Part shown: positions 53,152 through 63,944 of the stretch, in pieces | Position numbering within the stretch: the first letter of the stretch is position 1 | Layout: the number at the start of each line of letters is the position of its first letter | Assembly (NCBI RefSeq): GCF_004340665.1 | Contig: NZ_SLWO01000001.1 | Location: 436,450-500,449 of the forward strand | Origin: Pedobacter psychrotolerans | Lineage (GTDB): Bacteria > Bacteroidota > Bacteroidia > Sphingobacteriales > Sphingobacteriaceae | DNA length: 64,000 nt | Direction of reading: 5' to 3' | Position numbers and translations under genes: made by a program | Notes under the pieces: model-generated | What the model saw: the letters and a program-made list of their open reading frames with translations, nothing else | Databases searched by the model: none | Told to the model about the DNA's origin: nothing

Positions 53152-53182
53152 TAGTATAAATGGCAAATTTTGCGTATTTTTG
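53152..53182 (+). promoter_or_regulatory. gyrB promoter
   Basis: TATTTTTG (53175-53182) is a perfect -7 box; TTTTAG at 53149-53154 approximates the -33 element with about 20 bp between. The gyrB ATG is 23 nt downstream. Confidence 0.65.
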
Positions 53183-53202
53183 GTACTTATAGTTTTTATT
53201 AA

Positions 53203-55164
<1,962 letters not shown>

Positions 55165-55201
55165 TTAAGCTAAGATACTAAAGCAGAATATTAAATAAAT
55201 G

Positions 55202-55238
55202 AAACCCTCTTTGAGCACTAGCTTGAAGAGGGTTTTTC
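55202..55238 (+). terminator. Terminator of gyrB
   Basis: AACCCTCTT / AAGAGGGTT hairpin (55203-55211 / 55225-55233) with a T-run. Confidence 0.9.
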
Positions 55239-55261
55239 TTTTAAAGATGGCTGAGATAGTA

Positions 55262-55705
55262 TTATTTGACTTTCTTTAAAATGTATTTGTAGTACGTTTG
55301 AACGATGGTTACAGCTGGAGGCGGAGTTTGGGTAGATGCTTTAAATCTTTTGATTAAAATCAAATCATTCCCGTTAGATCGAATTTCATATTCACCCTTT
55401 AAAATCATGTTCCAATCAAAATTTGCTTGCCAGATATTTTCATCATTGAAATTTCCGATGCTTCCATTTGATGAGTACGTTCCGGAACCACCAACTTCTT
55501 TGCTGGCTGGATCAGAACTAACCTTGTATTTTTCGTTTTCAAAAGTGATGGTGATTGGGTAAATGGACGGCATCTTGTATACATCTGAAGATACTTCCAA
55601 TACACCAGAATAATTACCATTTGGAATTAAAGATTTTGATGTTGTTTTTTTACAGCTGCTGGTCAAACATAATAATAAAGCGAAAGCGATTAATAGATTT
55701 TTCAT
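55262..55705 (-). CDS. Small lipoprotein, lipocalin-like
   Basis: A 147-residue lipoprotein with signal MKNLLIAFALLLCLTSSC (lipidated Cys18). The mature part is beta-rich with a repeated up-and-down pattern: NGNYSGVLEVSSDVYKMPSIYPITITFENEKYKVSS, GSGTYSSNGSIGNFNDENIWQANF, LKGEYEIRSNGNDLILIKRF, and a C-terminal strand YKYILKKV. This resembles small lipocalin-like lipoproteins of Bacteroidota. Ligand unknown. Convergent with gyrB. Confidence 0.75.
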   Translation of the reverse strand: MKNLLIAFALLLCLTSSCKKTTSKSLIPNGNYSGVLEVSSDVYKMPSIYPITITFENEKYKVSSDPASKEVGGSGTYSSNGSIGNFNDENIWQANFDWNMILKGEYEIRSNGNDLILIKRFKASTQTPPPAVTIVQTYYKYILKKVK

Positions 55706-55763
55706 TTAATTCTCGGTTTTATTTTAAGCTTAAACGGAGCTCTTAGTAAAAGTGCTACACTAT

Positions 55764-56564
55764 TTAAATTGAAATCCAGTGTGTGCCTTCAATCATCGAA
55801 ACCAAATCGGTTCTTGGCTCTAGATTTAGGTAAGGATAAGTAACTTTAGAAAGGTATAAACCTGTTGGGTGAGCAGGTGCAATAACATTGCCAATTTGCA
55901 AATCAATAAAATGACTTTCGAACGCATCTACGCTTAATTCACCTTTGCCAACTTTTATAAGCTGACCCATAATGATACGAATCATTTTACCCAAAAAACG
56001 GTTACTGGCAATGTTAAAACGAAATCTATCTCCTTTAGCATTTACAAATAAATCTGCTTCCATTACGTTACATTTGGTATGGTCGTACTTATTTGGATGG
56101 GTACAGAAAGCCCTGTAATCATTATACTTTGTTAAAAGATTAACTGCCGCTTTCATTTTATGTAAATCAAAATTTGCTTCCTGGTAAAGCGAACTTTGTG
56201 TGCTCAAAAAGGGGTCTTTGTAAGTATGTAAAAAGTAGTCGTATTTCCGCTGAACGGCATCAAAACGGGCGTGTGGCTTTCCCTCCATTTTGATAATATC
56301 GAAAACAGCAATGTTATAAGGCAGGGCTTTGTTTAGGATGAAAAGTAAATCAAATTCAATTTCTTTTTCAAAATCTGCATGGAAAAAAAACTGACTGGCG
56401 TGGACATGGGCATCGGTTCTTCCACAACCATTTATTGCGATTGGTGATTTTAATATTTTGGAAAGCGTTTGTTCAATAACTTCTTGTACGCTTTTAACAC
56501 CAGGTTGTCTTTGCCAACCACTAAAATACTGACCCTGATATGCAATGTGAAAGAAATACCTCAT
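55764..56564 (-). CDS. truA: tRNA pseudouridine(38-40) synthase
   Basis: Converts U38-U40 in the anticodon arm of many tRNAs to pseudouridine. 266 residues with the N-terminal RYFFHIAYQGQYFSGWQRQ, the catalytic GCGRTDAHVHASQF (Asp in GRTDA), FDAVQRKYDYFLHT, and the C-terminal FRFNIASNRFLGKMIRIIMGQLI. Length and motif order are standard for TruA. Divergent from the diadenylate-cyclase-like gene. Confidence 0.96.
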   Translation of the reverse strand: MRYFFHIAYQGQYFSGWQRQPGVKSVQEVIEQTLSKILKSPIAINGCGRTDAHVHASQFFFHADFEKEIEFDLLFILNKALPYNIAVFDIIKMEGKPHARFDAVQRKYDYFLHTYKDPFLSTQSSLYQEANFDLHKMKAAVNLLTKYNDYRAFCTHPNKYDHTKCNVMEADLFVNAKGDRFRFNIASNRFLGKMIRIIMGQLIKVGKGELSVDAFESHFIDLQIGNVIAPAHPTGLYLSKVTYPYLNLEPRTDLVSMIEGTHWISI

Positions 56565-56748
56565 TTTTCGAACTGCAATTTTACGTAAAAATAGTTTAAT
56601 TCACCTGCTTTAAACATCTCATTAAAATTACTGATGCTTAACCTTTTTTAACAAAGGTATATTGCGAAATCAAATATCTTTGAAGATAATCTTTAAAGTA
56701 ATATTCAACATGTAGAAATCTGTACCTAATTTAAATTCGTGAACAACT

Positions 56749-58488
56749 ATGATGGGTTGCAATAATTTAATTTGGGAAGAACAGCTACACTGCCAAATAT
56801 CGCTACAGCTTGCCGCAGAAGAACTTTTTGATTCATTAGACGAGCGGTTATACCCAAAAGTCTTCATGATTGGGGTTAGGGTAAATAATGAACCTGAAAA
56901 GGCTTTCATTCACTTAGAATGTAAAGACTGTGATTATTGCGTCAGGGATTTTATAAGTTTGCAATCAATTCCAAAGGTTATTCTTCCAGCACCAAAAGAT
57001 TCAGATAGCGAAGTTTCTGCTTATCTTACCAATCAATATTTAGCTGAAATACAACGAATTTTAAGAAATCATGCTAAAAGCAGAACAGTAGAAAGTTTTA
57101 TTTCTAATCCGGCTTACATTAATGGTTATTTGGTTTTTGTGGTTACAGAACTGAATAAAAGTGTGATGAATACTTATTATACCTTAACGAAGGATTATTC
57201 AACCGCTACCAAAACGCAAAAAATAAGTCGCTCGTTTATTGAGAGTATCATTAAAACTTATTTAAATGCCAGTACAAATGCATTGAAAGCAAAATCGCTA
57301 TCGGAATTTAAAATTTTATCTAAAAGCAGAGATGAACTGGTTAGTTCCGCAGCGCATGATTTTATGAAGACGGTTTCGGCAAGCGGACAAAACGGACACA
57401 ACCTTCATATTTTGTATGATGCCTGTAACACCATCTCCTCATTAAAATATGAAGGTGAAGAGGGCTTGGGTAAAATGATCATTGCCAGAAAAAATCACCA
57501 AAATATAAGTTTAACTATTGCACTGGAAGAACCTATTCTCATAAAAGATTTTAGGAAAGTGAGAAAGTTTTTAGAATTGGCCGACCATAAAAATCTGTTG
57601 ATTTCTGATTCAGTCTATATTTACGGACTGGGAAAAATTACGGGTAAATATAACCACCACGAAGAATCGTTATTTGTAATTCATTTTACTAAACATTTTC
57701 ATTGGGAAGTTTTGCATCATCATAAAATTATGCTTTCCGTTGCCTTCAGGATGCCCAGTTTGTATAGCGAACAAATTAACAAGGAAAAGTTTTATTCTAC
57801 ATTAAACAGGGTTTTTAAAGATATAGAACGTGATCGGCTGAATAAATTATGGGAAATTACCATTGAAGCCACAAATCAGAAACACGGAACAATTCTAGTA
57901 ATTACCAATGCGGCAAAAGAAGAGGCTGAAAGACTTAGTGAACAATCTTTCAAAGTAAAGCCTGTTGTTTTAAATAGAAGTTTAATGCAGCAAATTACAT
58001 CTATTGATGGTGCGGTATTATTGGATACCAATTGCTGGTGTTATGGAATAGGCGTGATTCTGGATGGAATTGCCAGTTCTTATGGTGATTCATCTCGAGG
58101 AGCCAGGCTTAATTCAGCCATTAGGTATTATGAGTTTATGGAGAAAAAGACGGGCATTGTTTTGGTTGTTATTTCAGAGGATGGGATGATCAATCTTATT
58201 CCAGAATTAAAGCCCCAGGTAATGCATTCGAATATTTTGAAAAAGATAGAAGAACTTAGGTTATTGGTTGATGCTGAATACACTGACCGGCGTCGGTTTA
58301 ACATCATCATGGAATATTTTAGCCAGCATAATTTTTACTTCAGCGAAAAAGAATGTAATTTAATCAATGGCTTAAAAGCTACTTTAGAACATAAATACAG
58401 ATTTAGTGATGGTGTTAAAATGATTTATGATAATTTTGAGCCCAATAGGAAAATGAATAGTTCTTACTATTTAAATGAAGTTAATTAA
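56749..58488 (+). CDS. Diadenylate-cyclase-like (DAC) domain protein
   Basis: A 579-residue protein I cannot match to a named enzyme. Residues about 410-485 resemble a DAC nucleotide-binding domain: SIDGAVLLDTN (D420-G421-A422, the DGA motif), CYGIGVILDG, then SRGARLNSAIRYYE (R450-G451-A452-R453) where the canonical enzyme has RHR, and TGIVLVVISEDGMINLIPEL. The first 400 residues are mixed alpha/beta with no clear match. A changed RHR motif may mean a nucleotide sensor rather than a c-di-AMP synthase, as proposed for the DACNV-type sensor domains. No signal peptide or membrane helix. YchJ-like gene follows 4 nt downstream. Confidence 0.65.
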   Translation: MMGCNNLIWEEQLHCQISLQLAAEELFDSLDERLYPKVFMIGVRVNNEPEKAFIHLECKDCDYCVRDFISLQSIPKVILPAPKDSDSEVSAYLTNQYLAEIQRILRNHAKSRTVESFISNPAYINGYLVFVVTELNKSVMNTYYTLTKDYSTATKTQKISRSFIESIIKTYLNASTNALKAKSLSEFKILSKSRDELVSSAAHDFMKTVSASGQNGHNLHILYDACNTISSLKYEGEEGLGKMIIARKNHQNISLTIALEEPILIKDFRKVRKFLELADHKNLLISDSVYIYGLGKITGKYNHHEESLFVIHFTKHFHWEVLHHHKIMLSVAFRMPSLYSEQINKEKFYSTLNRVFKDIERDRLNKLWEITIEATNQKHGTILVITNAAKEEAERLSEQSFKVKPVVLNRSLMQQITSIDGAVLLDTNCWCYGIGVILDGIASSYGDSSRGARLNSAIRYYEFMEKKTGIVLVVISEDGMINLIPELKPQVMHSNILKKIEELRLLVDAEYTDRRRFNIIMEYFSQHNFYFSEKECNLINGLKATLEHKYRFSDGVKMIYDNFEPNRKMNSSYYLNEVN

Positions 58489-58492
58489 TAAT

Positions 58493-58867
58493 ATGAATTG
58501 TCCTTGTGGAAGTGGTTTGCAATATGAAAATTGCTGTCAACCTTATCATCTTAAACTCAAATCGGCACCAACTGCTGAGGCTTTAATGCGGTCGAGGTAT
58601 TCGGCTTTTGTTTTAGCAGAGGCCGACTATCTTTTTGAAACTACACATGTAAGCAGGCAAAAGGGAAATGGAAAAGATGCCTATCTTCAAAGTGCAAAAA
58701 ATACAAAATGGGTAAAACTGGAAATTATTGCTGCCGATATTAGTATCGTAGAATTTAAAGCCTTTTACCTGAATAAAAAGTTTCAAACTGAGGTACTCCA
58801 TGAAAAATCAAACTTCATATTAGAAAATGGGAAGTGGTATTATGTTGATGGGGTGTTTTACTCATAA
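58493..58867 (+). CDS. YchJ-like SEC-C metal-binding protein
   Basis: A 124-residue protein of the YchJ family, with the SEC-C zinc motif MNCPCGSGLQYENCCQPYH at the N-terminus and an NTF2-like fold afterwards (TAEALMRSRYSAFVLAEADYLFETTH, then WVKLEIIAADISIVEFKAFY). The ATG at 58493 is chosen because it starts the zinc motif; an upstream frame overlaps the DAC-like gene. It lies 4 nt after that gene's stop, so the two are one operon. Function of the family is unknown. The last 6 bp overlap the convergent DUF4143 gene. Confidence 0.85.
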   Translation: MNCPCGSGLQYENCCQPYHLKLKSAPTAEALMRSRYSAFVLAEADYLFETTHVSRQKGNGKDAYLQSAKNTKWVKLEIIAADISIVEFKAFYLNKKFQTEVLHEKSNFILENGKWYYVDGVFYS

Positions 58868-59986
58868 CAAAAACTCCTGTAAATTATCAGGCGTAATCAC
58901 TTTAGTTTCTACATTTTCATAGGCATCTAAAAATGTTTTTGGAAATTTAGCCTTGGTTTTTTGATTCCATTTCACTTCATAAGCATTCATTACTCCATTC
59001 CTTTCTTCGATATAATCAATTTCTTGCTGTGCATGTGTTCGCCAAAAATACTGATTGCAATTAATTTGGTTGTAAGCAAGAAACTTTACCCTTTCACTAA
59101 TTACAAAATTCTCCCAAAGCGCACCAATATCTTGTCTTAAAGTTGCCGGACTAAATTGATTGATCACCGCATTTCTAATGCCGTTATCATAGAAATAAAT
59201 TTTCCTGCTTTTCTTTAATTCATTTCTCAAATTCCTGCTTAGTGAACCTAATCGGAAAACAATAAATGCCTTTTCCAGTAAATCAATATATTTTTCTGTG
59301 GTTTGATTATCTAGTCCTGTTAATTGGCCCAATTCATGATAAGAAACTTCATTTCCAACCTGGAAAGCTAATGCCTGAATTAATTTCTCCATTTTATCAG
59401 GTTTCTGAATTTTTTCCCAGGTTAAGATATCTTTATATAAATAACTATCTGATAATTGTTTTAATCTAGTTTCCTCTTCGCCTTGATGATTAACAATTTC
59501 AGGGTAATAACCGTAAACTAAACGATGATTCAAGAGTCTTTTTTCTTGAAGTAATCCGTGTTCATTAACCATTTCTCCAAAAGAGAAAGGAAATAAATTG
59601 TATTCCCACTTTCTACCGGTTAGGGGTTCGTTGATATGGTTAGCCAATTCAAAAGCTGAAGAACCTGTAGCAATTACCTTAACATCTTTTAATTGGTCGA
59701 TGATTAATTTAATGGATATACCAATATTGTCAATTCGTTGTGCCTCATCAATTACCAGTGTTTTTGTTTTTCCTAATAAAGAACGAAGGGCGGTAGAGGT
59801 TGTGTTGGTTAAGATAGCCCTGATGTCTGCATCATCTCCATTCCACCAGGTAACAGGACTAGAAAACGTTGACGAGAGTTGTTGGAGTAAAGTGCTTTTG
59901 CCTACTTGCCTCGGACCTAAAAGTATTATTGCTTTTTCGTCTTTTAGATGCTTTTCGATAGAATTTGATATAGCCCTGGAAATCAT
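58862..59986 (-). CDS. AAA ATPase with DUF4143 domain
   Basis: A 374-residue ATPase. Walker A GPRQVGKSTLLQQL (about 24-37), Walker B TLVIDEAQRI (about 86-95), sensor-like KVIATGSSAFEL, followed by the DUF4143 C-terminal domain (FDNGIRNAVINQFSP-like YFYDNGIRNAVINQFSP, LWENFVISERVKFLAY, WRTHAQQEIDYI). The latter has a PD-(D/E)XK-like EIDYIEE...YEVKWNQK arrangement. Such genes are common stand-alone accessory genes in Bacteroidota with no proven role. A perfect 28-bp inverted repeat begins 1 nt before its start codon. Confidence 0.88.
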   Translation of the reverse strand: MISRAISNSIEKHLKDEKAIILLGPRQVGKSTLLQQLSSTFSSPVTWWNGDDADIRAILTNTTSTALRSLLGKTKTLVIDEAQRIDNIGISIKLIIDQLKDVKVIATGSSAFELANHINEPLTGRKWEYNLFPFSFGEMVNEHGLLQEKRLLNHRLVYGYYPEIVNHQGEEETRLKQLSDSYLYKDILTWEKIQKPDKMEKLIQALAFQVGNEVSYHELGQLTGLDNQTTEKYIDLLEKAFIVFRLGSLSRNLRNELKKSRKIYFYDNGIRNAVINQFSPATLRQDIGALWENFVISERVKFLAYNQINCNQYFWRTHAQQEIDYIEERNGVMNAYEVKWNQKTKAKFPKTFLDAYENVETKVITPDNLQEFLL

Positions 59987-60048
59987 AATCGCAAATTTAA
60001 TATAAATTTTGCGAATGTAATCGCAAAATTTATATTAAATTTGCGATT
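59987..60048 (-). promoter_or_regulatory. Perfect 28-bp inverted repeat abutting a start codon
   Basis: Arms 59987-60014 and 60021-60048 are perfectly complementary, with a 6-nt loop. Each arm is itself nearly palindromic (TCGCAAATTTAATATAAATT), so the TTTGCGA word occurs four times. The right-most TAAATTTG on the minus strand matches TAnnTTTG and lies 5 nt before the ATG, which would give a leaderless or nearly leaderless mRNA. Likely an operator for a self-regulating or host repressor, or a cruciform. Confidence 0.8.
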
Positions 60049-60114
60049 TTACTCTTTTTTAGAGTTTTAATCGTTCAGTCTATATTTTACCAGACTTATC
60101 AACCTACGAAGAGT

Positions 60115-60522
60115 TTACGCATCAAGATCTAAAGTAATTTCAATTTTTCCGGCATCGGTTTTATAAACATCCAAAGCAACCAGATCAAAAGCATTGCTGT
60201 CGAATGACTCATCAGTCCTGGTTGAAAGTTCCAGAAACTTCTCCCTGATTTCTATCAATAATAGTTTTCTCGAAAATCCGATGGATGAGTAGAACTGAAA
60301 AGTCTCCGGATTTTGAAGTGGGTAATCTATGGAAATCGTAATATCATGTTCAGGAATTACAATTTCATCTGCATCAACCAGATTCAGGATCTCCTCATTT
60401 GCATGTCCAATATTTACCCAGGGAACAATACCGCCATCCAAGCTTTTCGTGTCCGTAACATTGAAAGTGATAATGTTCACCAGATTTTTAGGTGTTTGAT
60501 AATCTTTAAATTCAGCACTCAT
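60115..60522 (-). CDS. Hypothetical protein downstream of mazG
   Basis: A 135-residue cytoplasmic protein with no signal peptide and no family I recognise. It is predicted beta-rich with aliphatic strands (LVNIITFNVTDTKSLDGGIVPWVNIGH, DADEIVIPEHDITISIDYPL, IGFSRKLLLIEIREKFLEL) and an acidic C-terminus (KIEITLDLDA). It starts 2 nt after the mazG stop, so it is translated from the same mRNA and may work with it. Function unknown. Confidence 0.75.
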   Translation of the reverse strand: MSAEFKDYQTPKNLVNIITFNVTDTKSLDGGIVPWVNIGHANEEILNLVDADEIVIPEHDITISIDYPLQNPETFQFYSSIGFSRKLLLIEIREKFLELSTRTDESFDSNAFDLVALDVYKTDAGKIEITLDLDA

Positions 60523-60524
60523 AT

Positions 60525-61331
60525 TTATAGTTTCTTCGCTTCATTCCAATAAATGTCCATCTCGGCGAGTGTCATATCTGCTAAAGCCTTGCCATTTTCT
60601 TTGGCTTTCTCTTCTAAATACTGAAAGCGTTTAATAAATTTTTTATTGGTTTTTTCCAGCGCATTTTCAGGGTTAATATTGATAAAGCGAGCGTAATTAA
60701 TTAATGAAAAAAGTACATCACCAAATTCTGACTCAGCTTTTTCAATATCTATTGCCGTGTGATCGACTACATTAAATTCTGCTTTAAATTCCTGAAGTTC
60801 TTCTTCTACTTTTTCCCAAACCTGATTTTTATCTTCCCAATCAAAACCTACACCGCGGGCTTTTTCTTGAATACGTGATGCTTTTACTAAAGCCGGTAAT
60901 GAAGTAGGAACACCTGCAAGCACAGATTTATTCCCTTCCTTTAGCTTAATTTGCTCCCAATTGCGTTTTACATCTTCCTCATTCTGCACTTCAACATCGC
61001 CATATATATGTGGATGGCGATTCACCAGTTTATCACATACGCCATTTAAAACATCAGTAATGTTAAAAGCATCGGTTTCGGATGCAATACGTGAATAAAA
61101 AACCAGGTGCATCATTACATCACCTAATTCTTTTTTAATCTCATTCAAATCACCTTCCAAAATGGCATCACTTAACTCGTAGGTTTCTTCAATCGTTAAA
61201 TGGCGTAGTGTTTCCATGGTCTGTTTCTTATCCCATGGGCATTGCGTACGTAGTGTATCAAGAACGGTAAGTAATCTGTTAAAGGCGCCAGCAGGATGAT
61301 CAGCAGCTGCAGGAATTGGATGATTAGGCAT
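60525..61331 (-). CDS. mazG: Nucleoside triphosphate pyrophosphohydrolase
   Basis: The house-cleaning enzyme that hydrolyses NTPs to NMP plus pyrophosphate. 268 residues with two tandem MazG domains: about 15-130 (CPWDKKQTMETLRHLTIEETYELSDAI, KKELGDVMMHLVFYSRI) and about 155-260 (GVGFDWEDKNQVWEKVEEELQEF, ESEFGDVLFSLINYARF). The ExxE...ExxD metal-binding motifs are visible in both. Third gene of a minus-strand operon with AI-2E transporter and DoxX-like genes. Confidence 0.93.
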   Translation of the reverse strand: MPNHPIPAAADHPAGAFNRLLTVLDTLRTQCPWDKKQTMETLRHLTIEETYELSDAILEGDLNEIKKELGDVMMHLVFYSRIASETDAFNITDVLNGVCDKLVNRHPHIYGDVEVQNEEDVKRNWEQIKLKEGNKSVLAGVPTSLPALVKASRIQEKARGVGFDWEDKNQVWEKVEEELQEFKAEFNVVDHTAIDIEKAESEFGDVLFSLINYARFININPENALEKTNKKFIKRFQYLEEKAKENGKALADMTLAEMDIYWNEAKKL

Positions 61332-61340
61332 ATTTATATT

Positions 61341-61790
61341 TTATCTGATGCTAAAGTACCAAACCCAGGCGATTAAGAAAAATTGAAATGGAATTCTAAA
61401 CCACAAATATTTGATTCCGGGGCCGGGTTTAAATAAACTTTCGTAATTGATTCGATTTTTAGCCGCATAGATATTGGCTGGTAGAATGGTAATCAAAAAT
61501 ACAATAAGTGCGATGCCTGTGTAATACCGGGTGTTTTCTATGCCCAAGCCAATGGCAAATAAAATTTCAAGTACGCCTGTAAAAATAACAATCTCCACCT
61601 TTCTGGGTATAAATATTGGAATCATAGCAGCCATAGCCGTTTTGAATTTAAAATGACCAATTGCCGTAAAAAGAAGCATCACTGACATGGCAATATTCCC
61701 CGCGAAAATATTTCCTTTGTCGAAAGTGGTGTGGCTGCCAAAGGCCAATATAGCCACGTATACGATTAGTAAAACAAATAAAGGTTTCAT
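61341..61790 (-). CDS. DoxX-like membrane protein
   Basis: A 149-residue inner-membrane protein with four hydrophobic helices (about 3-22, 30-50, 66-85 and 92-112; a fifth near 130-148). The pattern LLFTAIGHFKFKTAMAAMIP and PANIYAAKNRINYESLF resemble the DoxX/DUF-type small membrane family, named from a thiosulfate:quinone oxidoreductase but usually of unknown role. It is co-transcribed between the AI-2E transporter (16 nt) and mazG (9 nt). Confidence 0.8.
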   Translation of the reverse strand: MKPLFVLLIVYVAILAFGSHTTFDKGNIFAGNIAMSVMLLFTAIGHFKFKTAMAAMIPIFIPRKVEIVIFTGVLEILFAIGLGIENTRYYTGIALIVFLITILPANIYAAKNRINYESLFKPGPGIKYLWFRIPFQFFLIAWVWYFSIR

Positions 61791-61806
61791 TAAGTAAGTT
61801 TTACTA

Positions 61807-62916
61807 TTAATCTTTTTCTTCTAACTTGATTTTTTTGGTGATTTGGTAAACACGCTTTTTCTTTTGGGGTTTATATTCTTCGCCCATTAAAATTCCCCAA
61901 GGCTTCAAGTTGTCTACCCGGTCAAATATGATCTTTAACATGGCCAGGTAAGGAATGCATAAAAACATGCCTGAAATACCCCAGATCATTTCGCCTATGA
62001 TGATTCCGAGGAAGGCAAAAAGGGCATTGATTTTTACTTTAGAGCCAACAACCAGTGGCATTAGAATATTGCCATCAATGGCATGAATACCTATAAATGT
62101 GATTAAAACCAGCAAAACCTTACCTGCACCTGCTGTTGCAAAAGTGATTAAACAGCTTACCAGCAAGGCGAAAAAGATACCCAGATAAGGAACGACATTG
62201 AAAATGCCTGCTACAAGGCCTAATAGAACAGCATATTTGACACCTAATAAACTTAAAATGGCGATCATCAAAACCGTTACAATCAACATCTGTAAAAATA
62301 AACCGATGATATATTTCTTGATAATGTATTGAATCTGACTGACAATTTCAGTTACCTTTTCTTTATGCTCTTCTTTAAAAACGGATGTGAGGAAAGTAAA
62401 TAATACCCTGCGATAATTTAAAATAAAGAAGGTAAATAATAAGGTGAAACCTAAAAACAAAAGGGTTGAGGATAAGGTGGCGAGTGTTGTAGCCACAATT
62501 GTAGCGCTCGTAGCCAAGGCCTTTTCTGTGCTGTCATTTAGATATGCCAGTTGCTTTTCAGTATTCACATGAAAAGTGGTTGAGATCCAATGTTGCAATT
62601 CATGAAAGGAGACATTGGCTTTTTGTTTAAGTAAAGGCCAGTCTGCCCATAAATCGCTTAATTGATTTCCGAAGAAATAGATAATACCGCCAATTACAGC
62701 AATCATTAGAATGACGGCAAGAATAGTAGACAGACTTCTTTTAAACCTGAACTTATGTTCTAAAAAATTGCCTACAGGGAGCAGGAGAATAGCCATCAGG
62801 AAAGAAAAAAGTAATGGCGCCAAAAGCGATTGTCCTAAAATCGCGATGTATGTTAGACTAATTAGGCAAAAAAGAACAAGGGCCAGCTTAGGCAAAAAAG
62901 TAAGTTTTTCTTTCAT
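61807..62916 (-). CDS. AI-2E family transporter (YdiK/PerM type)
   Basis: A 369-residue inner-membrane protein with about eight hydrophobic helices of the AI-2E/PerM family: two at the N-terminus (about 8-50), one near 65, then a hydrophilic loop with an amphipathic helix (about 100-140), and the cluster at 150-330 (YIIKKYIIGLFLQMLIVTVLMIAILSLLG, GLVAGIFNVVPYLGIFFALLV). Members have been proposed to export autoinducer-2 or to act as cation/proton antiporters; the substrate is uncertain. The charged C-terminal tail (EEYKPQKKKRVYQITKKIKLEEKD) is cytoplasmic. Confidence 0.88.
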   Translation of the reverse strand: MKEKLTFLPKLALVLFCLISLTYIAILGQSLLAPLLFSFLMAILLLPVGNFLEHKFRFKRSLSTILAVILMIAVIGGIIYFFGNQLSDLWADWPLLKQKANVSFHELQHWISTTFHVNTEKQLAYLNDSTEKALATSATIVATTLATLSSTLLFLGFTLLFTFFILNYRRVLFTFLTSVFKEEHKEKVTEIVSQIQYIIKKYIIGLFLQMLIVTVLMIAILSLLGVKYAVLLGLVAGIFNVVPYLGIFFALLVSCLITFATAGAGKVLLVLITFIGIHAIDGNILMPLVVGSKVKINALFAFLGIIIGEMIWGISGMFLCIPYLAMLKIIFDRVDNLKPWGILMGEEYKPQKKKRVYQITKKIKLEEKD

Positions 62917-62938
62917 CGTGTTATAAATTCAGTTTAAT

Positions 62939-62980
62939 ACAAAATGCCCGATTAAATGTTTGATTAATCGGGCATTTAAA
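62939..62980 (-). terminator. Terminator of the aldo/keto reductase gene
   Basis: AAATGCCCGATTAA / TTAATCGGGCATTT stem (62942-62955 / 62964-62977). On the minus strand it is followed by a T-rich tract, just before the AI-2E transporter gene. Confidence 0.85.
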
Positions 62981-62996
62981 TATAAGTGATTATTTG

Positions 62997-63944
62997 TTAA
63001 TAGCTGCTCGCCTTGTTTAATAGAGAAATATCTTCTGGCATCAATTGTAGATTGGCTGCTGCTGTAAAAGATTTTAATTGACTGAGATCTGTTACACTTG
63101 CAATAGGTGCTGTTATGGACGGATGATGAATAAGCCATGCCAAGGCTACAGATGCTTGTTCTACATGATATTTATCTGCTACCTGATCCAATGCATCGAG
63201 AATTTGGAAGCCCCTGTCATTTAAAAACTTTTTAACGCCGCCACCACGCTGACTTTTCTTTAAATCTTCTTCGTTGCGGTACTTTCCGGTTAGAAAACCG
63301 CTGGCTAGCGCATAGTAGCTGATTACACCTAAATCATGATCCAGACAAATTTTTTCATGTTCGCGTTCAAATTCTTCTCTGTCAAATAAATTGTATCCTG
63401 GTTGATAAACTTCATATCTCGGAATATGGTGTTGTGCAGAGAAAATCAGAGATTCTTTTAACCTTTCAGCAGAAAAATTAGAGGCACCAATCCAACGTAC
63501 TTTACCAGCTTTAATTAAAATTTCATATGCGCTTAACGTTTCTTCAACAGGCGTAGTCTCGTCATCAAAATGAGAAAAGTACAAATCAATATAATCTGTT
63601 TGCAGGCGGGAAAGGGAATGTTCAACCTGATTAATGATATAATCTTTTCTTAAAGACTTGCCTTGCCCCATATCTGACCCTACTTTCGTTGCGATAACAA
63701 CATCATGGCGTCTGTTGCGCTTTTTTAACCAGTTGCCGATAATCGTTTCTGATTCTCTACCTTTATTTTCCGGAACCCAGCGTGAATATACATCGGCTGT
63801 ATCGATAAAATCAAAACCACCATCCACAAAATGATCGAGTATTTCAAAAGACTTCTGTTCGTCAATCGTCCAGCCAAAAACATTTCCTCCAAATACAATG
63901 GGCGCTATATTTAAATCTGTTTTTCCTAATGTTCTTTTTTCCAT
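62997..63944 (-). CDS. Aldo/keto reductase
   Basis: A 315-residue NADPH-dependent oxidoreductase of the AKR superfamily from the ATG at 63944 (nine codons into the longer frame, where MEKRTLGKTDLNIAPIVFGG is the family start). Catalytic tetrad regions: FDFIDTADVYSRW (Asp and Tyr), VVIATKVGSD (Lys), IDLYFSHFDDETTPVEET (His). Closest in style to the YajO/YhdN-type group. Substrate cannot be predicted. The upstream region leaves the window at 64000. Confidence 0.92.
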   Translation of the reverse strand: MEKRTLGKTDLNIAPIVFGGNVFGWTIDEQKSFEILDHFVDGGFDFIDTADVYSRWVPENKGRESETIIGNWLKKRNRRHDVVIATKVGSDMGQGKSLRKDYIINQVEHSLSRLQTDYIDLYFSHFDDETTPVEETLSAYEILIKAGKVRWIGASNFSAERLKESLIFSAQHHIPRYEVYQPGYNLFDREEFEREHEKICLDHDLGVISYYALASGFLTGKYRNEEDLKKSQRGGGVKKFLNDRGFQILDALDQVADKYHVEQASVALAWLIHHPSITAPIASVTDLSQLKSFTAAANLQLMPEDISLLNKASSY

